Assembly: GCA_945872065.1 (NCBI GenBank)
Contig: CAMBYH010000023.1
Span: forward strand, 1 to 32,734
Length of the DNA: 32,734 nucleotides
Source of the DNA: Arsukibacterium tuosuense
GTDB taxonomy: Bacteria; Pseudomonadota; Gammaproteobacteria; Steroidobacterales; GCA-2729495
Direction: 5' to 3'
The notes under the pieces were generated by a model. The model saw nothing but the letters and a program-made list of their open reading frames with translations, did no database searches and was not told where the DNA came from. This document shows, one piece after another, positions 9,279 through 16,662 of the stretch (its first letter is position 1; the number at the start of each line of letters is the position of its first letter). A program made the position numbers and the translations under genes.

Positions 9279-9547
9279 CTAGGCCTGCGGCCCCCGCGGG
9301 CGTATCAGCAACCAGCAGCCGAAGACCATGATGGCCAGGTTCACGGCGCAATCAGGCAGAAGGGCGCGCCCTTGCCGACCGAAGCGGACAGCCAGCCACC
9401 CACCGAGGTGGTGAACAGAATGCCGAGGGAGGCGCAGATGCCGGCGAGACCGAGGAGGTAGCCGATGCCCGCAATTAGCATCGCGATGACCCCGGCCGTG
9501 ATCCGATTGAAGCGCTCCAGTATCAGGCCGAAGACGCGGGCAAACAG
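9279..9547 (-). pseudogene. Remnant of a second MFS transporter gene
   Basis: In the minus-strand frame from 9547 the sequence reads FGLILERFNRITAGVIAML, then GIGYLLGLAGICASLGILF and VGGWLSASVGKGAPF. A one-base shift near 9345 is needed to continue as NLAIMVFGCWLLIRP to the stop at 9279. This parallels the C-terminal third of the intact neighbour, which has FGWFIDRVNRVTAMIVAL, GYL, CGALGILAFTGIGG and WAPFVLAG in the same order. Compared with the neighbour, roughly 50 residues are deleted between GYL and the ALGIL-type segment. The upstream two thirds are absent. This is a decayed paralogue, not a coding gene. Confidence 0.65.
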
Positions 9548-10239
9548 GTACGGCGCCGGGCGATGTGGGCGGCCGTCGCAATAATCACGGCGCAGATGAT
9601 CGGCTCGCCGATGTTGCCAAAGATCCCGCCCGTGGGCCCGAAGGGAACCGCGAAGAAGCTCAGAGCCCCGATCGAGCCCAGGGTCAGCCACTTCCAGCCA
9701 ATTTTGATCCAGAGATAGACCCCGAAGAGGATCATCATGGCGGTCATGGTCAGGGCCGGGATCGGCGGTATGGACTTGCCCGCACCGATTTCCGCTGTCG
9801 GGCCGCAGGCCGTAAAGGCCGAGATGCTGGTGGTGTAACGCAGCGTATCGGCGAAACACGACGGATAGAACGTGGACTGGGAGAACAGCCAGAGGTCATG
9901 CAGGATGAAGCAGACGGCCAGGGTGCAGAAGGCGCCCATTACGAGCTTCGACTGGGCCCAGAGAAACCCGGCTTCCCGAGCCATGGCGCCGAGCGCGATG
10001 AAGGTCATGGGCAGGGCGATGTAGTGCGCCAGAAAGCGCACCGTATTGAGGCCCGTCAGCAGTTCACCTTCGCCCAGTGTGCCGCCGATGCCAACCACGA
10101 AGTTGTCGTACCACAGCAGGGTCAGCGGGACGGAGGCGTAGATCAGGCCGTTCGTCCGGTAACGAAGGCAGAGGCGCGCCGCCCAGACCAGGACGGCGAA
10201 GTCCAGAAGTGCGACGGCCATGAAGGCGAGGGAATACAT
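9523..10239 (-). CDS. Polytopic membrane protein of unknown function
   Basis: 238-residue protein with about seven hydrophobic helices, beginning MYSLAFMAVALLDFAVLVWA. I do not recognise the family. Conserved-looking features are LLWYDNFVVGIG, FLAHYIALPMTFIALGA and FGPTGGIFGNIGEPII, with His and Asp residues inside or beside helices. GGAG lies eight bases before the ATG. The last ten or so residues (RTCLPASSA) are read from DNA that belongs to the MFS remnant in another frame. The original C-terminus was therefore probably replaced when the two sequences were joined. Whether the protein still works is unknown. Confidence 0.65.
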   Translation of the reverse strand: MYSLAFMAVALLDFAVLVWAARLCLRYRTNGLIYASVPLTLLWYDNFVVGIGGTLGEGELLTGLNTVRFLAHYIALPMTFIALGAMAREAGFLWAQSKLVMGAFCTLAVCFILHDLWLFSQSTFYPSCFADTLRYTTSISAFTACGPTAEIGAGKSIPPIPALTMTAMMILFGVYLWIKIGWKWLTLGSIGALSFFAVPFGPTGGIFGNIGEPIICAVIIATAAHIARRRTCLPASSA

Positions 10240-10361
10240 GTGAGCTCCGATGGCCCGACCTGCAGTCGATGGCTAATCCTAAGTGAACCCCTGGAGAGCG
10301 GCCAGTTGCAGAGGGCAATGGCGCACGACTTCTCGTTGATTGGCCACTGTGTGCACTCCCA

Positions 10362-10760
10362 TCACACAGTCCAGTCCTCCACGACCAGTCCCTCGACCCG
10401 GCGAAACTCCCGCAGGTTTTGGGTCACCAGCGTCAGCTGATTTTCGAGGGCAGTAGCGGCAATCAACAGATCATAGGGACCAATCGGCTTGCCAAGGCGG
10501 GAAAGTCTGCTGCGCAAATAGGCTGCACGCTGCGCTTCAGCAGAACCAAAGGGAATGCTGGGCAGTACCTCCAGCAAGCGCATTGTCAGTTCCTCGGCTC
10601 TGGTTCCAGGCGTCAGCGCGAATCCGAACCGGAGTTCATGCTCCACGAGTACCGAGATACAGAGATCGGCAGGTGGGGTAGCGAGGAGTCTGTTAAGCAG
10701 TCGGGGAGAGGTCTGACGGGCCCAGACGCTGACGGCATTTGTGTCCAGCAGGTAGCGCAT
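10362..10760 (-). CDS. vapC: VapC-family PIN-domain toxin
   Basis: 132-residue PIN-domain ribonuclease of a type II toxin-antitoxin pair. The acidic catalytic residues are visible: Asp6 in LLDTNAVS, Glu42 in VEHELRFG and Asp97 in GPYDLLIAATAL. The VTQN segment (residues 112-115) replaces the more common VTNN/VTxD. Length is normal for the family. The ATG overlaps the antitoxin stop by one base (TGATG), which is typical coupling. Members of the family cut specific RNAs such as initiator tRNA; the target here is unknown. The 122 bases between this gene and the membrane-protein gene contain nothing I can name. Confidence 0.9.
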   Translation of the reverse strand: MRYLLDTNAVSVWARQTSPRLLNRLLATPPADLCISVLVEHELRFGFALTPGTRAEELTMRLLEVLPSIPFGSAEAQRAAYLRSRLSRLGKPIGPYDLLIAATALENQLTLVTQNLREFRRVEGLVVEDWTV

Positions 10761-11029
10761 CAGGCGCCGCGCTTGCCGGCCACGCGCTTGCGCATGCTGG
10801 CGTTCATCTCGGCGCGGATTGCAGTGAAGTCTGGTCCGTGGTCGCTGGTCTCCGGCACAGGATTCCTCATGAAGGTTTCCAGATCAGTTGGCCAGACCTG
10901 GCGTGCTTGCCGGGACAGGTAGAGTTGCACGGCCTCACGAATGATGCCGCTGCGACTGGATTGCTGGCTGCGCGCGTAGGCATCCAGCTGCTCAAGGAGC
11001 GGGTCAGGCAGGTGAATGCTGAAGTTCAT
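10760..11029 (-). CDS. Ribbon-helix-helix antitoxin (VapB-type partner)
   Basis: 89-residue antitoxin. The N-terminus MNFSIHLPDPLLEQLDAYAR followed by SSRSGIIREAVQLYLS is a ribbon-helix-helix DNA-binding domain of the CopG/MetJ kind. The rest is a polar C-terminal tail that would cover the toxin. The reading frame extends ten codons upstream, but the ATG at 11029 has GGAGG seven bases before it and gives the standard RHH start. The pair probably represses its own promoter upstream of 11029. Confidence 0.85.
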   Translation of the reverse strand: MNFSIHLPDPLLEQLDAYARSQQSSRSGIIREAVQLYLSRQARQVWPTDLETFMRNPVPETSDHGPDFTAIRAEMNASMRKRVAGKRGA

Positions 11030-11157
11030 GCTGGCCTCCAAGTAAACATGGCAGGTCATGTTAGAAACTGCCGCGGAGCGCTGTCAAGCGAGAAACCCTC
11101 GAAAGTCGTGGCTTTCCCCACCTGCCCAGACCTCGCCCTCCGCGCCAGGATGGCGGC

Positions 11158-11763
11158 ATGCCGGCTCAGCTCCCATCCCGCCTGCGCCTCCAGGGCGAGA
11201 TTCACCATGTCGCACTCCGTGGGCATGGTGGACGGCCGCTATTCAGCGTACATCGGGACCGGGAGGCTCTGGAGGACATCGTTGGGGAACTCCTCGCGGA
11301 ATTTCCTGCGCGAGCTCACGCCTACTGCTGGATGACCAACCACCTGCATCTGGTGCTCGAGATCGCGCCCGGGCAGGCGGACGGCTTTCAATGCGACCTG
11401 ATCGCCCGCTACTCACTCCACCGGAACGCCGGCGCGGCGGGGGCTGGCCCGCTCTTCGAGCCCGCGGAGCGCGCCTTCCGGGTGAGTGCGGACGCCTACC
11501 TTCTGCAGCTCATCCGCTACGTCCATCTGAACCCGGTCCGGGCCGGACTGGTCAGGGACGCCGCAGACTACCCCTGGTCGGGGCACCGAACCTATCTCGG
11601 CGGCGGCGGGCCACCATGGCTGTCAACGGATCTGGCGTTTCGCCTTCTCGGTGGCGACCTGCTCCGGGCCGCCGCGGCCTACCGGGTTTTCGTCACGCCG
11701 GTCAGCACGCGGGTGAACCGGGAGACGCTCGTCACCTCGCTGTCCTATCCCGGGCGGTACTGA
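11158..11763 (+). CDS. Y1 (IS200/RAYT-like) transposase-family protein
   Basis: 201-residue single-domain protein of the Y1_Tnp superfamily. The HUH metal-binding motif is present in YCWMTNHLHLVLE. The segment DLIARYSLHRN provides a Tyr at about the expected catalytic position. LQLIRYVHLNPVRAGLV and YPWSGHRTYLG are the family's C-terminal signatures. The usual GHLFQGRYK stretch is altered to GPLFEPAERAF. No terminal hairpins, target repeats or REP-type palindromes are recognisable beside it, so it looks like a solitary RAYT-like gene, not a complete insertion sequence. The ATG at 11158 follows an AGGA site. Whether it is active cannot be told. Confidence 0.85.
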   Translation: MPAQLPSRLRLQGEIHHVALRGHGGRPLFSVHRDREALEDIVGELLAEFPARAHAYCWMTNHLHLVLEIAPGQADGFQCDLIARYSLHRNAGAAGAGPLFEPAERAFRVSADAYLLQLIRYVHLNPVRAGLVRDAADYPWSGHRTYLGGGGPPWLSTDLAFRLLGGDLLRAAAAYRVFVTPVSTRVNRETLVTSLSYPGRY

Positions 11764-11789
11764 GGCCCCCGGTGCCGTAGTATTTCCCC

Positions 11790-12350
11790 ATGAGCACCCC
11801 GAGAGGATTCACCATCCGCCGCGCGCGACCCGGCGAGGCGCCAGACCTTGCGAGCCTCGCGCGGGACACCTTCGTAGAGACCTTTGGTTATCTCTACCGG
11901 CCAGAGGATCTGGGTGCGTTTCTCGAGACCTCCCAGTCGGTTGCGGCCTACGCGCCCCTACTCGATGACCCGCGCGTGGGAATCTGGGTTGCGCAAGACC
12001 CGCGCCAAGGCCTGGTGGGCTTCCTGACGGCGGGCCCCTGCAAGCTGCCGGTACCACAACGGGAGGGCAGGGCCGGGGAGATCCGCCAGTTGTACCTCCG
12101 GGCCGCGGTCCAGCGCGAGGGACTGGGTACCCGGCTGCTTGCGCTGGCCCTCGACTGGCTGGCGGCGGAAGGCCACGCGCCGCTCTACGTCGGGGTCTGG
12201 TCCGGCAATCTTGGCGCGCAGCGCCTGTACGCCCGGTATGGCTTCGAAAAGGTTGGCGAGTACGACTTTCCGGTGGGCAACCAGCTCGACCGGGAGTTCA
12301 TCCTGCGGCAGAAGAAGGCCGCACCGCCGTCTCCCGCTGTAGCAACCTAG
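11790..12350 (+). CDS. GNAT-family N-acetyltransferase
   Basis: 186-residue acetyltransferase that should use acetyl-CoA. The N-terminus FTIRRARPGEAPDLASLARD begins the fold. The pyrophosphate-binding motif A is REIRQLYLRAAVQREGLGTRLL-like, with the Q-R-E-G-L-G loop. LYVGVWSGNLGAQRLYARYGF and EKVGEYDF complete motif B and the last strands. The acceptor is unknown; the sequence resembles general RimI/YhhY-type proteins more than an aminoglycoside-modifying enzyme. The gene starts 26 bases after the transposase gene on the same strand. Confidence 0.88.
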   Translation: MSTPRGFTIRRARPGEAPDLASLARDTFVETFGYLYRPEDLGAFLETSQSVAAYAPLLDDPRVGIWVAQDPRQGLVGFLTAGPCKLPVPQREGRAGEIRQLYLRAAVQREGLGTRLLALALDWLAAEGHAPLYVGVWSGNLGAQRLYARYGFEKVGEYDFPVGNQLDREFILRQKKAAPPSPAVAT

Positions 12351-12387
12351 ATCGCCCGTGGCCCGCACCGTCGAGTGCTTGCCTGAC

Positions 12388-12477
12388 TCACTGGCACTCT
12401 GGCGCCAGGCCGGCAGGACCTGCAGCTACCAGGGCCACGAGCAGCAGGCAACCGCGAACGAAGGGGAGCGTAATCAC
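12388..12477 (-). CDS. Possible 29-residue secreted or membrane peptide ORF
   Basis: A very short frame starting at GTG that overlaps the TGA of the zinc-ribbon gene (GTGA, 12474-12477). It encodes a basic start, MITLPFVRG, a hydrophobic stretch CLLLVALVAAG and a short tail PAGLAPECQ. It looks like a bare signal peptide or a single-helix peptide. It could equally be a truncated gene start or chance. The only support is the overlap with the upstream stop and the hydrophobic profile. Confidence 0.25.
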   Translation of the reverse strand: MITLPFVRGCLLLVALVAAGPAGLAPECQ

Positions 12478-12764
12478 TTCGTGCCGAAGTCCTGTTTGCA
12501 GGCCGGGCAGGCAGAGGCCTTGAACAGGGGGCCGTAGAGCGTGGCATCCAGCGCCGCGGACCAGAACCACCGGTTGCCGCACTTCGGACACACGATCAGG
12601 AGCACGCCAAAGGCGTAGCCGGCGACGGCCAGGATGGAGCCCCACGTCCAGTCAATACCGGAGCCCGCCCACAGGGGGGCGAAACTCCCGATCAGGAGCA
12701 GCAGTATCGCGATGATGAGCTTCCAGGACTGGCCGGTCCTTAAGATGACTGAGTTGGGGAACAT
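12474..12764 (-). CDS. Small membrane protein with two zinc-ribbon knuckles
   Basis: 96-residue protein of unknown function. Two transmembrane helices (about residues 14-32 and 42-58) are followed by two Cys-x2-Cys knuckles, CPKCGNRW and CPACKQDF, about 25 residues apart, which together could bind one zinc ion. The start ATG follows directly on the TAA of the GIY-YIG gene, and the strong ribosome site GGAGG lies within the end of that gene. Translation of the two is thus probably coupled. I do not recognise a named family. Confidence 0.75.
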   Translation of the reverse strand: MFPNSVILRTGQSWKLIIAILLLLIGSFAPLWAGSGIDWTWGSILAVAGYAFGVLLIVCPKCGNRWFWSAALDATLYGPLFKASACPACKQDFGTK

Positions 12765-13028
12765 TTAACCTCCTGCAAGGGCCCGCTTGGCTGCGACGGG
12801 CAGGCGCTTGATAGCCGCTTCCCGCCGCTGCGCCGTGCTGCGGTCCGGGGCGGGCTCCTGGTGGACCAGGATTACCGGGCGGCGCGCCCGAGTGTAGGCA
12901 GCGCCAGTGCCCGCATTATGCTGGGCAATGCGCTGGCAAAGGTCCCGGGCGATGCCGGTATAGAGGGTCTGATCCACGCACCGGACAATGTAGACCGTCC
13001 AGGCAGGCTCCTCCGGCCCTGCACTCAT
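12765..13028 (-). CDS. GIY-YIG nuclease superfamily protein (YhbQ-like)
   Basis: 87-residue protein from the ATG at 13028. It has the compact GIY-YIG domain: WTVYIVRCVDQTLYTGIARDL supplies the paired VYI...YTG tyrosines, and RIAQHNAGTGAAYTRARRPV the conserved Arg/His and the TR-x-RRPV element. The Glu near REAAIKRLP is at the usual metal-binding place. YhbQ-type proteins act on DNA in vitro, but the cellular role is poorly defined. The open frame extends upstream to 13322 over the next gene; that part has no family resemblance. The start is 58 bases after the preceding stop. Confidence 0.88.
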   Translation of the reverse strand: MSAGPEEPAWTVYIVRCVDQTLYTGIARDLCQRIAQHNAGTGAAYTRARRPVILVHQEPAPDRSTAQRREAAIKRLPVAAKRALAGG

Positions 13029-13086
13029 CCGTAGCTTGCTCCGCGCGACCGCTTCAGGCCTTGGGGAGCTTAGCGGAACTCCGGGT

Positions 13087-13764
13087 TCAGGCGCACCCGC
13101 GGGCGCGGATCCGGGCGATCTTGGCGGTCTGGGGCAGGCGATAGAAGAGGCGCAGCTCCCGCAGCAGGTCCGGGGTGAAGGTGGAGGCCGGGAAGCTGGC
13201 TTCGAGAGTGGCGCAATAGCGGCCGGCGAAGGTGCTGGCCGCCTGATAGCGGTCGATCTCTTCCGGAGCCAGCTGGGGATCGAGGCAGGGATCCGCGAAC
13301 AGCCGCTGGAGCAGGGGCGCACCGAGTGTCGCTGCCGGTTGCTCGTCCAGCAGGAGGCGGGTGGTCACGTACTTGTCCACTTCGGCCTGCATCTCGAGTT
13401 CGAGCAGGGTCACGGACTTGTCGAAGGCCGCGTTCCAGGCGACATAGTGAAAGTGGCTCACCCCTTCGAGTACGGTCCAGAAATCGGCCAGGTTGGTTCC
13501 GGAGAGTTTTTCCCGGGGATCGGCGGCGGCCAGTCTCTCGAGCACGGCGGGATCCAGGTACAGGGCGAGATCGAGGCCACTCTCGCTCTCCACGACGATG
13601 AGCTGTTCGTCTGCGTAGCGTCCGGTCGCACCGGCCAGCAGGGCGGCGCGCATGGCCTGATCGGTGATGACGTAGTCGCGGACGTCCTGGGGCAGATCCG
13701 CATCGTAGAGCCGGCCAAGCTGGCCCTGCAGGGCGCCGAGGAGATCCGGGCAGGCCGTCCCCAC
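13087..13764 (-). CDS. Hypothetical protein B beside the tail-sheath-like gene
   Basis: 225-residue soluble protein that I do not recognise. It starts at GTG, four bases after the stop of the preceding gene. No signal peptide or transmembrane helix is visible. It is rich in leucine, alanine and acidic residues and probably mostly helical. Notable pieces are DEQLIVVESESGLDLALYLD, FWTVLEGVSHFHYVAWNAAF and LLRELRLFYRLPQTAKI. No catalytic motif can be named. Codon use and the near-zero spacing to its neighbours support a real gene co-expressed with the sheath-like protein. Confidence 0.75.
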   Translation of the reverse strand: MGTACPDLLGALQGQLGRLYDADLPQDVRDYVITDQAMRAALLAGATGRYADEQLIVVESESGLDLALYLDPAVLERLAAADPREKLSGTNLADFWTVLEGVSHFHYVAWNAAFDKSVTLLELEMQAEVDKYVTTRLLLDEQPAATLGAPLLQRLFADPCLDPQLAPEEIDRYQAASTFAGRYCATLEASFPASTFTPDLLRELRLFYRLPQTAKIARIRARGCA

Positions 13765-13768
13765 CGGG

Positions 13769-14401
13769 CTAGTGCTCCCGCACGCTGCCCGGCTGCTTGA
13801 GTGGCTGGATACCGAGCTGTCGCAGCAGGCGGCCTGCCCGCTGGCTGCCGGTGGTCAGCCAGTTCTCGTAGAGACGGAGCACGTCCTGATCCCGGCCGGC
13901 ATTGCTGGCGTGGCGCACGTCATTGAGGACATCAACCACCTCGCCGAACTTGGCGGCGAGCTCGGCAAAGACCGGCGCAAAGGCGCGGCCCCGGGGGTTG
14001 GCTGGCAGCGCGAGGGAGAGGGTGTGGTACGCACCCCCGCCCATGCGCACGTAGTAGCCGATGCCGACCGTCTTCCGGTCCAGGCCTTCGGCCATGAAGC
14101 CGGCGACAAACAGCGCCACATCGCCCAGGTGCTGGAGCGTGGCATTCCGGCTTTCGTCGGTGGGGGCCGCCGCTGCGTCGGCCAGCATGAGAGCGAGGGG
14201 CTTCAGCGCGATGCCGCACTGCGCCTTGTCGTGGAGGGCTTCGGAGCGGGAGAACAGGGTCAGGAGATTCACGACGTAGTGGGCCGTGTGGCTCTCCACG
14301 GCCAGCCGGTTCGAAGCCATGGCCGCATCAACGGAGTCGCGAAAGTACTCCTGAAGACTCGGCACCGGAATGACTCCGGAATCAGGTTCGGAGACGGCCA
14401 T
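13769..14401 (-). CDS. Hypothetical protein A beside the tail-sheath-like gene
   Basis: 210-residue soluble protein of no family I recognise, from the ATG at 14401; a TTG two codons earlier is less likely. It appears helical, with no signal peptide. Recognisable stretches are SLQEYFRDSVDAAMASNRLA, AHYVVNLLTLFSRSEAL, LGDVALFVAGFMAEGL and a Gly/Tyr-rich turn VGIGYYVRMGGGAYHTL. It lies 71 bases after the sheath gene and four bases before hypothetical B. An accessory or structural role with the sheath protein is inferred only from gene order. No phage baseplate or tube signature is seen. Confidence 0.75.
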   Translation of the reverse strand: MAVSEPDSGVIPVPSLQEYFRDSVDAAMASNRLAVESHTAHYVVNLLTLFSRSEALHDKAQCGIALKPLALMLADAAAAPTDESRNATLQHLGDVALFVAGFMAEGLDRKTVGIGYYVRMGGGAYHTLSLALPANPRGRAFAPVFAELAAKFGEVVDVLNDVRHASNAGRDQDVLRLYENWLTTGSQRAGRLLRQLGIQPLKQPGSVREH

Positions 14402-14472
14402 GGCCAAAACTTATACCGCTGCCGGAGGCCCCGCAGCGTGATCCCGGTCACGGGCTGGGAACGCGGCGCGCT

Positions 14473-16020
14473 TCAGGCCGAGAGACTTTGCCCCGGTTGC
14501 CAGGCAATCTCGCTGATCCGGCAGTCGGCCGCGTCGTGCTCGAAGCGGAAGGCCACGAAGTCGCCGGGACGGGTCAGCGCCAGCCCGACGACAAAGGACA
14601 GCCCCGAGCCCTGGGAGTTGGTGTCCTGATCGCACTTCACATAGAAGGGCGGGCGGGCGGCATCAACCGCCAAAAACCCCGCGGCCGCGGACTCTGTGAG
14701 GTAACGCGCCACCTGGGTTGCCACAGCCTGCCAGGTGTCCGCATCGCCCTTCTGCACCGCTGCCCAGCGCGTGCTCCGGGCAATCGTGCCCGCCGTCAGC
14801 ACTGCTTGCCGGCGCACACTCAGCTGCTGCCACTCCCGCCGGGAACCGTGGCTGCGGGCGAGCGTGACATTACCGCTGAACGAGATGAACCCCGGCGCCG
14901 CACCACGGAGCACGTTGACGCCACGCCGCGCCAGCAAAGCGGCCTGTTCGTCATCGGGCTCGACCGCCACCCGCGCCCGGGAACGCAAGAGCACCGTCTC
15001 TGCAGGACTCCCGGTTGCCAGCATGCCGGCGATAGCGCCGATGGCGCTCAGTGACCGGACCCGGCGCCCGTCGGTCGCGATCTCGGTGAGCTGCGGGAAA
15101 TAGGTAATGATGTTGGGGCTGGCTAACACGGAGGCACTCTGACTCCGCGTCACGTCCTCCACCCGGGACCAGCTGGCCGGCGGATCGAGCAGCAGCATGG
15201 CGTTGCGGCGCGCGCAGTAGCGCTCGGCCACGAAGATGCCCACGGGCCCCACGTCGGCTTTGGGCGCGCCAGACAGCAGGCACACCAGATCGACATTGGC
15301 GACCTGCTCGAGGGCATGAATGCCGGTGGCGTCTTCTGCCGAGCCAATGAGGTCGTAGTCGCTGGGTGGAGCCGCGGACCGCCAGTCACCCCGGCCGGGC
15401 ACATAGCCAATGGGGCCAAACCCGGTGGCCCCGGATGTCACGAAGGGTCGCGCCCGGGGCGCGTCGCCCTGCAAGCGGACCAGAGCAGAGTCCGCCAGCG
15501 CCTCGCCGATGAAGGCGTCATCGTCGGTGGCGATGGTCACCGCGCGCCAGGTTTCCTGCTCCTCCACCAGCGGATTGGCCGGGGAACGGATCCGCTGCAC
15601 CGTGAGATTGAAGCGCCAGAGGTCCGTCGGGGGAATGCCGTCGTAGTCCACGGCGGCCCGCAGGAACTCCAGGGGCCCCGGGTTGACGGCGTCCAGGTCG
15701 AGCGTGCCGCCGGGCCCGGGCAGGGTAATGCGGCTGGACCGGCCGGACCGTGGGACCCGCACGACGACGGCCTGGCGGCCGCCATTGTCGAAGAACTGAC
15801 CCAGGATCCACTCGAGCCGGCTGCGTTCAGCCGGAGAGCCGAAGCGGCGACGGAACTCGGCGACGCTCTCGATGACGACCGGGATATTGGCGGGGCCCCG
15901 GGGGGCCGGGCCAATGAAGGCAGTGACAGTTTCGCGACGGAGCGGGATCGGCTCCTCGCCGGCAGGAGATTCAATGACTCGAATTCCGGCTCCTGAGAGT
16001 TCGGGCAACAGTGGGCGCAT
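14473..16020 (-). CDS. Phage tail sheath family protein, isolated chromosomal copy
   Basis: 515-residue protein of the contractile tail-sheath family. The N-terminus GIRVIESPAGEEPIPLRRET, then AFIGPAPRGPANIPVVIES, then AEFRRRFG and QFFDNGGRQAVVVRV match the usual opening of such proteins (PGVYxEE..., AFxGxxxRGP, FxxxFG, FFxNGGxxxYVVRV). The C-terminus FYVKCDQDTNSQ followed by PGDFVAFRF matches the conserved sheath C-terminal domain. The frame is open up to 16173, but the first part overlaps the rhomboid gene; the only sensible ATG is at 16020, overlapping rhomboid by 50 bases. No tube, baseplate, spike, AAA+ ATPase or lysis gene lies nearby. The function is unknown: a domesticated sheath or part of a minimal contractile device are both possible. 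Confidence 0.85.
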   Translation of the reverse strand: MRPLLPELSGAGIRVIESPAGEEPIPLRRETVTAFIGPAPRGPANIPVVIESVAEFRRRFGSPAERSRLEWILGQFFDNGGRQAVVVRVPRSGRSSRITLPGPGGTLDLDAVNPGPLEFLRAAVDYDGIPPTDLWRFNLTVQRIRSPANPLVEEQETWRAVTIATDDDAFIGEALADSALVRLQGDAPRARPFVTSGATGFGPIGYVPGRGDWRSAAPPSDYDLIGSAEDATGIHALEQVANVDLVCLLSGAPKADVGPVGIFVAERYCARRNAMLLLDPPASWSRVEDVTRSQSASVLASPNIITYFPQLTEIATDGRRVRSLSAIGAIAGMLATGSPAETVLLRSRARVAVEPDDEQAALLARRGVNVLRGAAPGFISFSGNVTLARSHGSRREWQQLSVRRQAVLTAGTIARSTRWAAVQKGDADTWQAVATQVARYLTESAAAGFLAVDAARPPFYVKCDQDTNSQGSGLSFVVGLALTRPGDFVAFRFEHDAADCRISEIAWQPGQSLSA

Positions 16021-16660
16021 CCGCAGATAACAATGCCAGCGAGTGTAGCATCGGGGCCAGCAGCAGGCCGCACACAAAGCCGCCGACATGGGCCTGAAAG
16101 GCCACGCCGCCCGGCACGATCTCCGTCCAGTTGGAGTAGAGCAGCTGCAGGAGAAACCAGCTGACCAGCACAACCCAGGCAGGCAGCTCTACGACACGCA
16201 GGGTGAGGAAGACGGGCAGGAGCAGACGGAGTTCGGCCCGGGGGTGCAGGAACAGATAAGCGCCGAGTATCCCGGACACGGCCCCGCTTGCCCCGACCAT
16301 CGCCACGGCTGACGACGGCTCTACCCAAGCCTGAGCGAGGGCTGCCGCCGCCCCGCAGGCCAGGAGCAGGACCGTAAAGCGGCCCGGCCCCAGCGTCTGC
16401 TCAACCTTCGGGCCGAAGACCGCAAGGAACAGCAGGTTGCCCAGCAGGTGCAGCCAGCCGGCATGGAGGAACTGGTAGGAAATCAGCGTGGCTGGGGGCG
16501 GAATGGCCAGCAGGACTCCGGCGCGCTCAACACCACCGAACAGCTCGCCGGGGACAAAGGCCAGTCCCGCTGGCACGAAGAAGGTGCCGGGCAACAGGAA
16601 CAGCTGCCCCGCAAACACCAGCAGCAACAGGCCGAAGAACGTCAGGGTTGCAACGGGCAT
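15971..16660 (-). CDS. Rhomboid-family intramembrane serine protease
   Basis: 229-residue polytopic membrane protease from the ATG at 16660; a GTG at 16666 that overlaps the previous TGA is an alternative. The catalytic pair is visible: Ser in VGASGAVSGILGAY (GxSG motif) and His in AFQAHVGGFVCGLLL. HAGWLHLLGNLLFLAVFG is the conserved HxxxHxxxN helix that supports the oxyanion hole. About six helices fit the basic bacterial fold. It should cut a membrane-anchored substrate within the bilayer; the substrate is unknown. It sits between an L,D-transpeptidase and the sheath-like gene, overlapping the latter. Confidence 0.92.
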   Translation of the reverse strand: MPVATLTFFGLLLLVFAGQLFLLPGTFFVPAGLAFVPGELFGGVERAGVLLAIPPPATLISYQFLHAGWLHLLGNLLFLAVFGPKVEQTLGPGRFTVLLLACGAAAALAQAWVEPSSAVAMVGASGAVSGILGAYLFLHPRAELRLLLPVFLTLRVVELPAWVVLVSWFLLQLLYSNWTEIVPGGVAFQAHVGGFVCGLLLAPMLHSLALLSADAPTVARTLRSRNSSH

Positions 16661-16662
16661 TG

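Noticed and set aside
13029-13322. N-terminal extension of the GIY-YIG frame
   Set aside because: This part overlaps hypothetical B and has Pro/Ser/Arg-rich shadow composition; the family starts at 13028.
14473-16020. Prophage
   Set aside because: Only the sheath-family gene is phage-like; no integrase, attachment repeats, capsid, terminase or lysis genes lie within the window.
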